Counted from the first letter of the stretch, positions 37,037 through 45,641 are shown. The stretch: DNA of 64,000 bases from Mycobacterium sherrisii (GCF_002102355.1 NZ_LQPT01000028.1:124001-188000); one strand, 5' to 3'. The notes: generated by a model from the letters alone, not told the origin. A program made the numbers and translations.

Positions 37037-37435
37037 ATGGGATTCACCGTGCAACGGTTCGACCATATCGTGATCAACTGCAACGACGTCGAAGCTACCG
37101 CCGCGTGGTACGAGCGGGTGCTGGGCATGAGACGAGAGACGTTCGGGCCGTCGAACCGGACCGCCTTGGCCTTCGGGAACCAGAAGATCAACCTTCGGCC
37201 GCTGGGCGCGCTGGCCGACGACCCCGACTGGGTCACCGGCGCTGTGGAAGCCTCAGGCTCCGAAGACCTCTGCTTCATCACCGACGCCACCCCGGACGAC
37301 GTGCGCGCACATCTCATCGAGTGTGGGGTCGAGATCACCGCGGGCCCGGTGACCAAGACCGGCGCGTTGGGGCCGATGACCTCTCACTACTGCCGAGACG
37401 TCGACGGCAATCTGGTCGAAATCGCCGTCTACTGA
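37037..37435 (+). CDS. VOC-family protein (glyoxalase/dioxygenase fold)
   Basis: A 132-residue vicinal-oxygen-chelate protein. It opens FTVQRFDHIVINCNDVEATA, where the His is the first metal ligand, and ends with CRDVDGNLVEIAVY, where the Glu is the last ligand. A further ligand could be the Glu in GSEDLCFIT. The fold supports glyoxalase, extradiol dioxygenase or antibiotic-binding roles; the exact one cannot be read. The ATG at 37037 follows GAGGGG. It converges with the cupin gene with a 7-base overlap. Confidence 0.85.
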   Translation: MGFTVQRFDHIVINCNDVEATAAWYERVLGMRRETFGPSNRTALAFGNQKINLRPLGALADDPDWVTGAVEASGSEDLCFITDATPDDVRAHLIECGVEITAGPVTKTGALGPMTSHYCRDVDGNLVEIAVY

Positions 37436-37896
37436 CCGCTTTCCAGCGGATACAGAGCGGGCAGGTTGATAACGATGGCCTCCTGCGTGCTACGGGCGAT
37501 CACGACCTCGGCTTGCTCGTCGGGGTGGGGGTTTTCTTCCCGGTGCGGCAGATAGGGCGGGATGAACACGTAGTCACCGGGAGCGACAGCAATGCGCACC
37601 TCTTCGACTCCGTCGTGAAACACGAACTCCGGGTGCCCGCTTCGCACGTAGATCGCCGTCTCGGAGTCGCCGTGATGGTGGTTGGCGGAGACGGTCTGCG
37701 GCAGCGCATGAGTCTCACCCATCCACAGCTTCTCGGCGCCTACCAACTTGCCGTTGAGGGCCACGAACCGCCGCAGGCCTTCCGACTGCGCGGTGTTGGC
37801 ACTGATGTCGGACGCCTTGATGTGGTGCACCCGGCTGCGCAGGGAACTCTGTTCGGTGACGTCGAAGTCTGGGTGAAAACCGTCGGCGGTTGCCAT
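37429..37896 (-). CDS. Cupin-domain protein
   Basis: A 155-residue single-domain cupin. Motif 1 is seen as SANHHHGDSETAIYVRSGHP, with two or three metal-binding His and a Glu, and motif 2 as VFIPPYLPHREENP with the last His. It should bind one divalent metal and act as a small dioxygenase, isomerase or ligand sensor. It is the last of six closely spaced minus-strand genes starting at 42690, 14 bases downstream of the LpdB-like gene, so it probably belongs to that operon. Confidence 0.84.
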   Translation of the reverse strand: MATADGFHPDFDVTEQSSLRSRVHHIKASDISANTAQSEGLRRFVALNGKLVGAEKLWMGETHALPQTVSANHHHGDSETAIYVRSGHPEFVFHDGVEEVRIAVAPGDYVFIPPYLPHREENPHPDEQAEVVIARSTQEAIVINLPALYPLESGQ

Positions 37897-37910
37897 TTGT
37901 GCTCCTGTCG

Positions 37911-39350
37911 CTAATCTGAATTCCGGTAGGCTTCAAGCAGTTTCAGCCACAGCTCACTGATCGTCGGGAAGCACGGCACCGCATGCCACAGTCGGGCAAT
38001 AGGGACCTGACCGGCGACGGCGATGGTGGCCGAGTGCAACATTTCGGTGGCACCCGGACCGACCATTGTTACCCCAAGTAGATAGCGCTGATCCTCGTCG
38101 ACCACCATACGCGCCCTGCCACTATAGCCGTCGGCATAAAGCTTGGCGCCCATCACAACGTCACCGATTTCGACGTCGACGGTGCGCACCCGGTGCCCGG
38201 CCCGCAAGGCCTGCTCGACGGTCAGTCCGACGGCGGCTGCCTCCGGGTCGGTGAAGAATGCCTGGGGTACCGCATGGTGGTCTGCCGTTGTGGCATGCGC
38301 GCCCCACGCCGCCGTGTCCAACGGTTCCCCGGCAGCACGCGCGGCGATCGCTGCACCGGCGATACGGCCCTGGTACTTGCCCTGATGAGTCAACAACGCT
38401 CGGTGATTGACATCGCCCGCCGCGTAGAGCCAGCCCTCTTTTACGGCTTGGACTCGGCAGGTGTCGTCGATATCAAGCCAGCTGCCTGGGGACAGCCCAA
38501 TCGTTTCCAGGCCAATGTCGTCGGTGAGGGGCGTCCGGCCCGTAGCGAAGAGCACCTCGTCGACCGTTACGGCGGTGCCGTCGTCCAGTTCGATGGTGAC
38601 CGGCCCCGCCGGGTCGGTCCGTCGCAGCCCGCGTGGGGTGACTTCGACCCGCACATCCACACCCGCGTCGGTGAGGCCGCGCCGAATACGTTCGCCGACA
38701 AACGGTTCCATCCTCGGCAACAAAGCTGACCCGCGAACCAGCAGAGTCACCGAGGAGCCCAGTCCCTGCCAGGCGGTTGCCATTTCGACGCCGACACCGC
38801 CGGCGCCAACTATCGCCAGGCGCCTCGGTACCGTGCTGCTATCGGTTGCCTGACGGTTGGTCCACGGTCGGGCCTCGGCAATGCCCGGCAGGTCCGGAAG
38901 CGCGGCCCGGCTGCCGGTGCAGACGACCACGGCATGCTTGGCATCGAGGGAGACCTCTTTGCTGGAGGATGACACGGTGACCCGGCGGGTCCCATTCAGC
39001 CGGCCGTGCCCACGCACCAGTGTCGCGCCGATGCCGCTGACCCAGTCGGCCTGCCCGGTGTCGTCCCAATCGGTCACATAGCGATTGCGGCGGCCGAATA
39101 CCCCGGCCGGGTCGATCGGCCCGGTGACCGCCTCGCGTGCGCCGTCGACCCGCTCGACGTCGGCCAGGGCAAGGACGGGTCGCAGCAGCGCCTTGCTCGG
39201 CACGCACGCCCAGTACGAGCATTCACCGCCGACAAGTTCGCGCTCGACGACCGCGACCCGCAGGCCGCCGGAGCGGGCACGTTCGGCGGCGTTCTGGCCC
39301 ACCGGTCCGGCGCCGAGCACCACCACGTCGAATTCGTTGCTGGGTGTCAT
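37911..39350 (-). CDS. Pyridine nucleotide-disulfide oxidoreductase, LpdB-like (Rv0794c type)
   Basis: A 479-residue class I flavoprotein disulfide reductase. It has an FAD motif [16 protein letters not shown], the redox pair C44-C49 in [18 protein letters not shown], an NAD(P) motif [20 protein letters not shown], and the C-terminal dimer region. Where lipoamide dehydrogenases have HAHPTLSE, this protein reads [10 protein letters not shown], so the catalytic base His is replaced by Phe. It is therefore not a standard lipoamide dehydrogenase; a quinone, mercury or low-molecular-weight substrate is possible. It corresponds in position to Rv0794c (lpdB). Confidence 0.82.
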   Translation of the reverse strand: MTPSNEFDVVVLGAGPVGQNAAERARSGGLRVAVVERELVGGECSYWACVPSKALLRPVLALADVERVDGAREAVTGPIDPAGVFGRRNRYVTDWDDTGQADWVSGIGATLVRGHGRLNGTRRVTVSSSSKEVSLDAKHAVVVCTGSRAALPDLPGIAEARPWTNRQATDSSTVPRRLAIVGAGGVGVEMATAWQGLGSSVTLLVRGSALLPRMEPFVGERIRRGLTDAGVDVRVEVTPRGLRRTDPAGPVTIELDDGTAVTVDEVLFATGRTPLTDDIGLETIGLSPGSWLDIDDTCRVQAVKEGWLYAAGDVNHRALLTHQGKYQGRIAGAAIAARAAGEPLDTAAWGAHATTADHHAVPQAFFTDPEAAAVGLTVEQALRAGHRVRTVDVEIGDVVMGAKLYADGYSGRARMVVDEDQRYLLGVTMVGPGATEMLHSATIAVAGQVPIARLWHAVPCFPTISELWLKLLEAYRNSD

Positions 39351-39395
39351 GTTCTCGCTTTCGGTGGGGCCTGTTCGCGTCGCTCGGCGGTCGGT

Positions 39396-40085
39396 TCAGC
39401 GGGTCCCGGCGGCGAGCTGCTCGGCTAGCTGTCGCAGGTCGCTTGCGACCAGGGTCGGTTGGGGCAGGCCGTCGACCGGCAGCGGAGGGTTGCCCGGTCG
39501 CGTGATCAGGGCGGTGTCAAAGCCGACGTTCTGCGCGCCGAGCAGATCCCACACATGGGCGGCCACCATCATGCAATCGGCGGGATCCACGCCGAGGGAC
39601 TGGCTCGCGTAGCGGTAGACCGCGGGAGACGGCTTGAACGCCCGGCAGGCGTCCACGCTGAGCTGTCGCTCGAAAAAGCCGGCGAGTCCCGCGTGCTCAA
39701 GCGGTGTCGTCGCACCGGGGCGGTGTGGTGAATTCGTCAGCGTAACGAGCCGAAAACCGTGGTCGCGCAACGCAACAAGTCCTGCTTCGACGTCCGGGTG
39801 GGCGGGCATCGTCTGCATGTGTGAGTGCAGCCGGTCGACCTGAGCGTCGGTGATGTCGACCCCGTGGGCCTCGGCCAACATGCGCAGGACGCCTTGCCCG
39901 AGCGTGAAGAAGTCGACGTAGCGTTCGGCCAGCGTGATGGTCATCGAGTACATCACGAGTTGGCCAAACCATTCGCGCAGCACCTTCTGGTCGCCGAACA
40001 GTTCGCCGAAAAGCGGCGCTATGGAGTCGATGTCGATGAGCGTCTCGTTGACGTCGAAGACAAGTACCGACGGTGTCGTCCGCAT
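39396..40085 (-). CDS. HAD-superfamily type II haloacid dehalogenase
   Basis: A 229-residue L-2-haloacid dehalogenase-type protein. The nucleophile Asp is in VLVFDVNETLIDI (residue 10), motif II is VTLTNSPHRP, the Lys is in AFKPSPAVYRY, and motif IV is VAAHVWDLLGAQN; the fold and order fit the (S)-2-haloacid dehalogenase branch. These enzymes replace halogen by hydroxyl at the alpha carbon. It starts two bases after the TMEM175-like stop, so it is in the same operon. Actual dehalogenation is a prediction. Confidence 0.85.
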   Translation of the reverse strand: MRTTPSVLVFDVNETLIDIDSIAPLFGELFGDQKVLREWFGQLVMYSMTITLAERYVDFFTLGQGVLRMLAEAHGVDITDAQVDRLHSHMQTMPAHPDVEAGLVALRDHGFRLVTLTNSPHRPGATTPLEHAGLAGFFERQLSVDACRAFKPSPAVYRYASQSLGVDPADCMMVAAHVWDLLGAQNVGFDTALITRPGNPPLPVDGLPQPTLVASDLRQLAEQLAAGTR

Positions 40086-40087
40086 GG

Positions 40088-40681
40088 CTACTGCTGCGCC
40101 TCCTGATTATCCGGAATGTCCGGCCGTATGTATCCGATCAGACACAGACATATCAACGCCATCGCGACGGCTGGCCAGCGGAGTGCGACAACCGCGGCTG
40201 TCGAGAAGACGAAGATCGTGAGGAATGATCTCATCCGCAGCAGCCTGCGCATCCGGTGCGAAACATCCTCGTGGGCGGGACGGTCGATGACCTCGGTGCA
40301 CAGCGCAATGTAGGTGATGTTGACCAGGACGAACACCGAGGCATACAACACGACTGGTGCGTCGGCCAACCGGCTGTCGGCGATCCATTCGGTGGTGAAC
40401 GGGATCAGTGACACCGAGAAGAGGTGCGCGAAATTGGACCACACCAGCCGCGGAGTTGCGGTCTGGGCGTAGCCGAACAGGTGGTGATGGTTGACCCAGA
40501 CGATCGCAATGAACACGTAGCTGACTACGTAGCTCAGCCCCGTCGGCCACAGCGGCAATAACGCGCTGATGCTGGGCGCACCGGGCGGCTTGAGTTCGAG
40601 CACCAGAATGGTGATGAGCACCGCGAAGACGCCGTCGGAGAATGCCTGCACTCGTTCCGCGCTGACTTTGTGTGCAGCCAC
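40088..40681 (-). CDS. TMEM175-like (DUF1211) membrane channel protein
   Basis: A 197-residue membrane protein with about six hydrophobic segments. The helix-1 motif RVQAFSDGVFAVLITILVLE is the FSDGVxA signature of the TMEM175/DUF1211 family, some of which form potassium-selective channels. A second recognisable block is IVWVNHHHLF. The GTG at 40681 is used because GGGAGG lies five bases before it; upstream codons are not homologous. It sits between the DUF427 gene (23 bases away) and the HAD gene (two bases away). Confidence 0.83.
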   Translation of the reverse strand: MAAHKVSAERVQAFSDGVFAVLITILVLELKPPGAPSISALLPLWPTGLSYVVSYVFIAIVWVNHHHLFGYAQTATPRLVWSNFAHLFSVSLIPFTTEWIADSRLADAPVVLYASVFVLVNITYIALCTEVIDRPAHEDVSHRMRRLLRMRSFLTIFVFSTAAVVALRWPAVAMALICLCLIGYIRPDIPDNQEAQQ

Positions 40682-40704
40682 GGTGACCTCCCGTCGCGTC
40701 CGGT

Positions 40705-41592
40705 TCAGTCTGCCCGACGGTCTGCCGTCGGCGGCTCGCCGAGTATCTCGTCGATGTCGAGTCCCCGGTCGACGCCGTGCGGGACGACGGTTTGGCCCGG
40801 TTCGAGGTGCAGCCGTTTGTCGTCGAGGCGCACCTCGATCTTGTCGGGTTCGAAGGACACCAGGTTGCGCACCCGAGAAACCTCGGCCCAGGCATTGACA
40901 TAGGACCAGGCGGCGCGCTTGTGGGCCCCGATATCGTAGTAAGAGGCGATTCCCTTGTAAGGACAGAATGTTTGCCCGCCAACGGGTTCGAGGGCCAAGT
41001 CGTCGATGTCGTCGCGCGGCACGTACCAACGCGGCGCAAAGCCGGACTCGTACAGAGCCAGCGGGCGGTGCGAGTCGGCGACCACCCGATCGGCGTCTCG
41101 AACCACCAGATGCCGTGAGGTGGAGCGAATGTCGATGCGATGATACGAGTCGGCCGCATGCCCAACGATGCGCTCGTCCTCCTCGTAGAAGGCGTCCGCG
41201 GCACGCCACGCGAAGGCCAGACGTCCGCCGAGAACGGCGGCATGGTGGGGCAGGCCGACGTGGTGCCACGCCGCGTGCGTGGCCTCCCGCCCGGGAGCCC
41301 GCATGGTGAACCACTGAGTGTCGCCGAGGTCTTGGTGCTGGGTCACGCGACCCTCGGAGAGCAGGACGCTTCCTGCCACGTCTTCCACCGGGAAATACGC
41401 GACGGGATAGCGTCCGGGCTCGTGCAGCAGGACCACGTCCTGGCTGTCGGCGATCCATCGGTCCGCAAAGCGGACGCGCATGCGGCGACGTAACGGCTCC
41501 GCGTAGAGCAACCGGGGCGGCAGCGGCTGCGGAGTCAGGAAGTGGCCGACCGACCCGGTGGCCAGCGGGCCTTGCTGCCATGCCAACCCCAT
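40705..41592 (-). CDS. DUF427 double-domain protein
   Basis: A 295-residue soluble protein with two DUF427 domains. The second contains the family hallmark QTFCPYKGIASYYDI, and an earlier parallel block is RVRFADRWIADSQDVVLLHE; RHLVVRDADRVVADSHRPLA repeats that pattern in the second unit. DUF427 proteins are small beta-barrels of unknown function, common in actinobacteria. The ATG at 41592 is preferred to a GTG four codons earlier because GAAAGG lies a suitable distance upstream of the ATG only. It follows the MDR gene by 54 bases. Confidence 0.8.
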   Translation of the reverse strand: MGLAWQQGPLATGSVGHFLTPQPLPPRLLYAEPLRRRMRVRFADRWIADSQDVVLLHEPGRYPVAYFPVEDVAGSVLLSEGRVTQHQDLGDTQWFTMRAPGREATHAAWHHVGLPHHAAVLGGRLAFAWRAADAFYEEDERIVGHAADSYHRIDIRSTSRHLVVRDADRVVADSHRPLALYESGFAPRWYVPRDDIDDLALEPVGGQTFCPYKGIASYYDIGAHKRAAWSYVNAWAEVSRVRNLVSFEPDKIEVRLDDKRLHLEPGQTVVPHGVDRGLDIDEILGEPPTADRRAD

Positions 41593-41646
41593 CTTCGCCG
41601 CCACCTTTCGCCGAATACTTTGTCAGAGTCGATATCTCGTGAACCT

Positions 41647-42690
41647 TTAGTCCATGACGACGACCATTTTCCCGCCGGCTTCGCCGGCCTCCATGATGCG
41701 GTGTGCCTCGTGAATCTGGTCGAAAGAAAAGACGTGTGACGGGGTTGCATCGAGCTTGCCTTCGGCCACCTGCCGCGCGATGTCCTGCAGCGGCACATCG
41801 GATAGGGGGAAGCCGGGTGTCCCAAACACGAAGCTGCCGAAGAAGTTCAGGTTCACCCCGCTGGCCATGCGCAGCAGCGGGTTGAAGTCACCGATCGGGT
41901 CGAGCCCGCCCAGCCATCCGGCGAGGCAGGCCGTGCCACCGCGGCGCAGCATGTCCAGAGAGTCGAGAATCGTGCTGTTGCCCACCAGATCCAACACGGC
42001 GTCGATCTGTTTGGATTCGGTGATGTGGGCAGCAAGGTCGCGTCTTTCCTGCACGACACCCGAGGCGCCCAAATCCTCGAGCATCGGAAATCGCTTCGGA
42101 TTGCGCGCCGTGGCAATCACCTTCGCGCCGGCGGCCACTGCCATCTTCAGCGCCGCTTGGCCGAAGGATGAGGTGGCGCCGCGTAGCACCAGCGTCTGTC
42201 CGGCCTTCAAGTCGAGGTTGCGGAACAGGCACGTCCACGCTACGGCGTAGGTTTCGGGCAACGCCGCCAGTTGCGGCCACGGCAGCTCGGATTCGATGAG
42301 CGCAACGTTGGCTGCCCGCACCCGGGTGTATTGCGCGTAACTGCCGTTGATTGTTCGTCCCAGACCGCCCATCAGCGCCGCGACCTTGGCGCCGACCGGA
42401 AATTCCCCGCCGGGGCAGGAATCGACGATCCCGACGCATTCAATGCCACTGACCTCGGCGGCCTCGGCCCACTCGCCACGGCGCATGTGTAACTCGGCAT
42501 GGTTGATCCCGAATCCCTTCACCTCGATCACCACCTCGCCGTCTCTGGGACGCGGCTTGGGGATTTCGGTGTAGACCAGACTGTCGAGCCCGCCGAACCC
42601 GTTCAAGATGATCGCCCGCATGCTGTCCCCACCGGGTTGCTCTCGCACCACAGCTGGGGCGGTGGGCAATGCGCTGCTGGTGCTGGTCAT
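41647..42690 (-). CDS. Zinc-type medium-chain dehydrogenase/quinone reductase family protein
   Basis: A 347-residue MDR-family NAD(P)H-dependent oxidoreductase. It has the opening MRAIILNGFGGLDSLVYTEI after a 24-residue leader, the GroES-like fold, and the Rossmann stretch LVLRGATSSFGQAALKMAVA. The catalytic zinc cysteines of alcohol dehydrogenases are not evident, so it is closer to quinone oxidoreductase/enoyl reductase. The ATG at 42690 is preceded by AAAGAGG; an internal ATG at 42618 would remove the leader. Two TGGG-N8-CCCA palindromes lie 59-96 bases upstream, implicating the double-TetR regulator. It heads a six-gene strand run. Confidence 0.85.
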   Translation of the reverse strand: MTSTSSALPTAPAVVREQPGGDSMRAIILNGFGGLDSLVYTEIPKPRPRDGEVVIEVKGFGINHAELHMRRGEWAEAAEVSGIECVGIVDSCPGGEFPVGAKVAALMGGLGRTINGSYAQYTRVRAANVALIESELPWPQLAALPETYAVAWTCLFRNLDLKAGQTLVLRGATSSFGQAALKMAVAAGAKVIATARNPKRFPMLEDLGASGVVQERRDLAAHITESKQIDAVLDLVGNSTILDSLDMLRRGGTACLAGWLGGLDPIGDFNPLLRMASGVNLNFFGSFVFGTPGFPLSDVPLQDIARQVAEGKLDATPSHVFSFDQIHEAHRIMEAGEAGGKMVVVMD

Positions 42691-42748
42691 GGCGGTGCCT
42701 CTTTCCGAATCTTCAGGCAGGCGTTGCTATCGACGCATGCGGCAATTA

Positions 42749-42764
42749 TGGGCCATATGACCCA
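42749..42764. promoter_or_regulatory. TGGG-N8-CCCA palindrome, site A
   Basis: TGGGCCATATGACCCA is a near-perfect 16-bp inverted repeat upstream of the MDR gene. Site B starts 22 bp (two helical turns) further on. It is probably an operator for the double-TetR protein encoded next door. Confidence 0.6.
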
Positions 42765-42770
42765 ATATTA

Positions 42771-42786
42771 TGGGCTGTAAAACCCA
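42771..42786. promoter_or_regulatory. TGGG-N8-CCCA palindrome, site B
   Basis: TGGGCTGTAAAACCCA has perfect outer arms with a divergent centre. It stands in phase with site A on the same face of the helix, between the end of the double-TetR gene and the MDR start. Confidence 0.55.
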
Positions 42787-42813
42787 AAAATGCCCAGGGG
42801 TGGCGCTGGAGAC

Positions 42814-44172
42814 TCAGGGTTTGCGGCGTCGCCGAGATGGCCGCCGTTCGCCCGTGCCGGCGATGAAGGAACGCACGTAGTCGACGGCCGCGGTGACCGC
42901 CACCCGCAGCGGTTCGGCATCGCCGGTGGCATGGGTGATCATGGCCCCGCCCTGGTGCGCGATGACCAGCGACGCGGCCAGATGCCGCGGATCGGCCTCG
43001 GGTCGGAGTTCCCCTCGCTGACGCATGGTTGTCAGGCCGGTCCGGAACAGCTCGAGCCACCGGTCATAACCGTACGCCAGGTCGTCGCGCACCTCGTGGT
43101 CGGCTTCGATCAATTCACCCGCCAGCGACCCGTACACGCAGCCACCCAACCGGTACACGGTGTCGATGTCGTCGATGCAGGCCTCGGCCCATGTCTGCAG
43201 CGTTTCAATGCTGTCGAGCGTGGCGAGCCGAGGTTGGGTGTGAAACTCGATGACGTCGTCGCGGCGCGCCGCGATGACCTCGCGGGTCAACTCGCGCTTG
43301 TCGCGAAAGTAGTGCGAGATCTGTGACCCACCTACCCCCGCGGCGCGGCGCACCTCTTCGATGCTGGTGTTTGCTACCCCGCGCTCGAACATCAACTCGG
43401 CCGCGGCGGTGATGATGCGGTTCCGCGTCGCCTGTCCCTTGGGGGTGAACCGGGACTTGGAGTCGCCGGCCATGTTGCGGCCGTTGCCCTTACGTGCCGG
43501 GTGCCGAGGACGACGGACGGGGCGTGGCGTGCGCTCGTCGGGGTCGGTGGCGAACATGCGCAAGTAGTTGACCGCGAAGCGGGTCGCATCGGCGTGCGGC
43601 CACTCCGCTCGATAGGTGAAGGCCATGGTGCCGCCCCCCTGGTGTGCGGCGATGATCACGAGGGCCAACCGGCGCGCATCGGCGCCGGCCATCAGCGCAC
43701 CGTTGCCCTTCATCCGCAGAATCGCGGACTCCAGCAACTTCGCCCAGTCCCAATAGCCGGCCGCCAAGGTGGCGCGCATCGTGTCGTCCGATTTGGCCAG
43801 CTGTGCGGCAAGCGCGTGATAAGTGGGCGTGCCGCCCGAGGTTCCGATGCGTCGCAGGTAGCGCATGTTGAGATCGAGCCATCGCTCGAAATCGTCGAAC
43901 GAGTCCAAGTCGCCAAGGCTGGGCTGGCGGTGGAAGTCGAGCACCACGGCGATCTGGCGTTTGATCACCTCGCGGATCAAGGCGCCCTTGTCGGCGAAGT
44001 AGTGGGCGAGCTGTGACCCGCTGACCGACGCAGCCTTGCGGACTTTGTCCATGTTCGCCGCAGACAGGCCCTCGGTGACGATCAGCTGGGCGGCGGTCTG
44101 CACAATCCGGTCGCGGGTGGCGCGGCCCTTGGCGGTCAACCGTCGTTCATCCTGAGCGTCGGGATGGACCAT
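42814..44172 (-). CDS. Double-TetR transcriptional regulator (two TetR units in one chain)
   Basis: A 452-residue protein that is twice the normal TetR length and contains two homologous halves offset by exactly 230 residues. Unit 1 has the HTH MDKVRKAASVSGSQLAHYFA (residues 41-60) and unit 2 IEEVRRAAGVGGSQISHYFR (271-290). Both recognition helices share GSQ(L/I)xHYF. Each unit also has its own ligand domain ending AAHQGGGTMAF or AHQGGAMITHA. A basic Pro/Arg linker joins them near residues 215-235. The frame is open throughout; an internal ATG at 43473 could in theory start unit 2 alone. Mce3R is a known two-unit TetR with a different sequence. Confidence 0.88.
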   Translation of the reverse strand: MVHPDAQDERRLTAKGRATRDRIVQTAAQLIVTEGLSAANMDKVRKAASVSGSQLAHYFADKGALIREVIKRQIAVVLDFHRQPSLGDLDSFDDFERWLDLNMRYLRRIGTSGGTPTYHALAAQLAKSDDTMRATLAAGYWDWAKLLESAILRMKGNGALMAGADARRLALVIIAAHQGGGTMAFTYRAEWPHADATRFAVNYLRMFATDPDERTPRPVRRPRHPARKGNGRNMAGDSKSRFTPKGQATRNRIITAAAELMFERGVANTSIEEVRRAAGVGGSQISHYFRDKRELTREVIAARRDDVIEFHTQPRLATLDSIETLQTWAEACIDDIDTVYRLGGCVYGSLAGELIEADHEVRDDLAYGYDRWLELFRTGLTTMRQRGELRPEADPRHLAASLVIAHQGGAMITHATGDAEPLRVAVTAAVDYVRSFIAGTGERRPSRRRRKP

Positions 44173-44205
44173 CGCGTCAGGCTAACCCGTCAGCGGCGCC
44201 GCTTA

Positions 44206-44221
44206 TGGGATCTGTAGCCCA
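44206..44221. promoter_or_regulatory. TGGG-N8-CCCA palindrome, site C
   Basis: TGGGATCTGTAGCCCA, flanked by A and T so that the arms extend to ATGGG/CCCAT. It lies 34 bases upstream of the double-TetR start, at the end of the hydrolase gene, which fits autoregulation. Confidence 0.6.
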
Positions 44222-44243
44222 TTGCGTGCGCAGCGTGGCGGGT

Positions 44244-45113
44244 TCAGCCGGGCAGGCGTTGTTCGAGGAAAGCGCGGATGAGGGCGGTGGCCTCATCCAG
44301 TGCGGACTCCAGCAGGAAGTGTCCGCCGTCCAGCAGGTGGATCTGCGCGTCGGGGAGGTCGTCGGCGAATGCTTCGGCTCCGGCCGGCCCGAAGATCTTG
44401 TCGCCGCGACCCCACACCGCCAGCAGCGGAACGCCGCTGTCGCGGAAGTACTCGTGCACCCGCGGGTACATCCGCGGGTTGGTCGCGTAATCCCGAAACA
44501 GCTTCAACTGCACCAAATCATTGCCGGGCCGCGACAAGAGCGCGTAGTCGTGATGCCAGCACTCGGGATCGACCACCGTGTCATCGTCCACTCCGGTGAC
44601 GTACTGCCATCGGGTTGCGTCCAGCGTCAGGAACTCCCGCAGCGGAGCCTCCGTCTCGGCGGTCTGTTCCTCCTGGTAGGCCGTTACGGCTTTCCAGAAG
44701 TCCGGCACGAAACCGGCATCGTAAGCATTGCCGTTCTGGGTGATGATGGCCGTGATTGTGGAGGGATCACGCAGTGCCAGCCGCCAACCGATCGGGGCCC
44801 CGTAATCCTGGACGTAGATCGCGTACCGAGCGACGCCAAGGCTGCTTAACAGCCCTGCGGTCAGTTCCGCCAGCGCATCGAACGTGTAGTCGAACTCGGT
44901 CACGGGCGGGGCGTCAGAGAATCCGAAGCCAAGATGATCCGGCGCGATCACGTGGTAGCGGTCAGCGAGAGCGGGAATCAGGTTCCGAAACATGTAGGAG
45001 CTGGTTGGGAATCCATGCAGCAGGACCAGCGCGGGTGCCGCCTTGTCGCCACCTTCCCGGAAGAACAATCGATGGCCGTCGACGGTGCTGTAGCGATGGT
45101 GAACAACCGGCAT
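44244..45113 (-). CDS. Alpha/beta hydrolase with Asp nucleophile (haloalkane dehalogenase/epoxide hydrolase-like)
   Basis: A 289-residue alpha/beta hydrolase. The oxyanion loop is LLHGFPTSSYMFRNLIP, the nucleophile elbow is IYVQDYGAPIGWRLAL with Asp rather than Ser, the acid candidate lies in WGRGDKIFGP, and the catalytic His in DGGHFLLES. An Asp nucleophile is typical of haloalkane dehalogenases and epoxide hydrolases. The ATG at 45113 follows a strong GGAGGA. A TGGG-N8-CCCA site lies 25 bases upstream, linking it to the double-TetR gene downstream of it on the same strand. Confidence 0.87.
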   Translation of the reverse strand: MPVVHHRYSTVDGHRLFFREGGDKAAPALVLLHGFPTSSYMFRNLIPALADRYHVIAPDHLGFGFSDAPPVTEFDYTFDALAELTAGLLSSLGVARYAIYVQDYGAPIGWRLALRDPSTITAIITQNGNAYDAGFVPDFWKAVTAYQEEQTAETEAPLREFLTLDATRWQYVTGVDDDTVVDPECWHHDYALLSRPGNDLVQLKLFRDYATNPRMYPRVHEYFRDSGVPLLAVWGRGDKIFGPAGAEAFADDLPDAQIHLLDGGHFLLESALDEATALIRAFLEQRLPG

Positions 45114-45137
45114 CAGATTCCTCCTGGCGACATATTC

Positions 45138-45153
45138 TGGGATACATATCCCA
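45138..45153. promoter_or_regulatory. TGGG-N8-CCCA palindrome, site D
   Basis: TGGGATACATATCCCA is symmetric except at its centre. It lies 25-40 bases upstream of the alpha/beta hydrolase start, over the likely core promoter, so binding there should repress that gene. Confidence 0.65.
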
Positions 45154-45641
45154 TTGTGTGCACTCGGAGGGTAGGATCGCAATAGTCTGCATCGGTTGGT
45201 GGTGCATTGACCAGACAGGTGTTCTGGACCGGATGTCCCAGTTTGGACCGTGGGTGGAGGCGCGGCGTGGGTAACTCGATGCAACGAGACACTGGCTCTG
45301 ACAACAGAAGTCGCGGATCTGGTCGTCGGGCTGCGATGGCGGCCTGATTCGCGCGGCAGTCACGGCGCTAGGGATTCCGATGATGCGGTCGAGACCAAGA
45401 TGGTTCGTGACAGACATGTGTGGGGTGTTGATTGCCGACCGGCTGCGACAGCGCTAATACGCACACACCGAACACCCGAGACGGTTACCGGCGATCAACT
45501 CCGGCATCGTTGCCACGGGCCCGCGGCCGCCGGGTGCGCCCTGGGCCACCTCGGCCCGCGACCGTGCCATCCTGAGTTTCGCGGCAGCCTGCGATATGCC
45601 GATTCGGCTCTGACTCATCACCCGGGCCCAGATGCTTTGCC
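45154..45641. other. Gene-poor stretch, no supported gene
   Basis: About 490 bases lie between the hydrolase promoter and the SDR stop. Open frames of up to 137 codons exist on both strands, but none resembles a family, none has a clear ribosome binding site, and their composition does not look coding. The degenerate text may be the remains of a lost gene. No repeat or RNA was recognised. Confidence 0.5.

Noticed and set aside
45211-45240. A fifth TGGG-N8-CCCA-like site near the hydrolase promoter
   Set aside because: It reads TGGA on one arm, so it breaks the otherwise exact arms of the other four sites.
45454-45620. A minus-strand string with MARSRAEVAQGAPGGRG that looked like a degraded enzyme
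   Set aside because: The similarity was too vague to assign to any family, and no flanking frame extended it.
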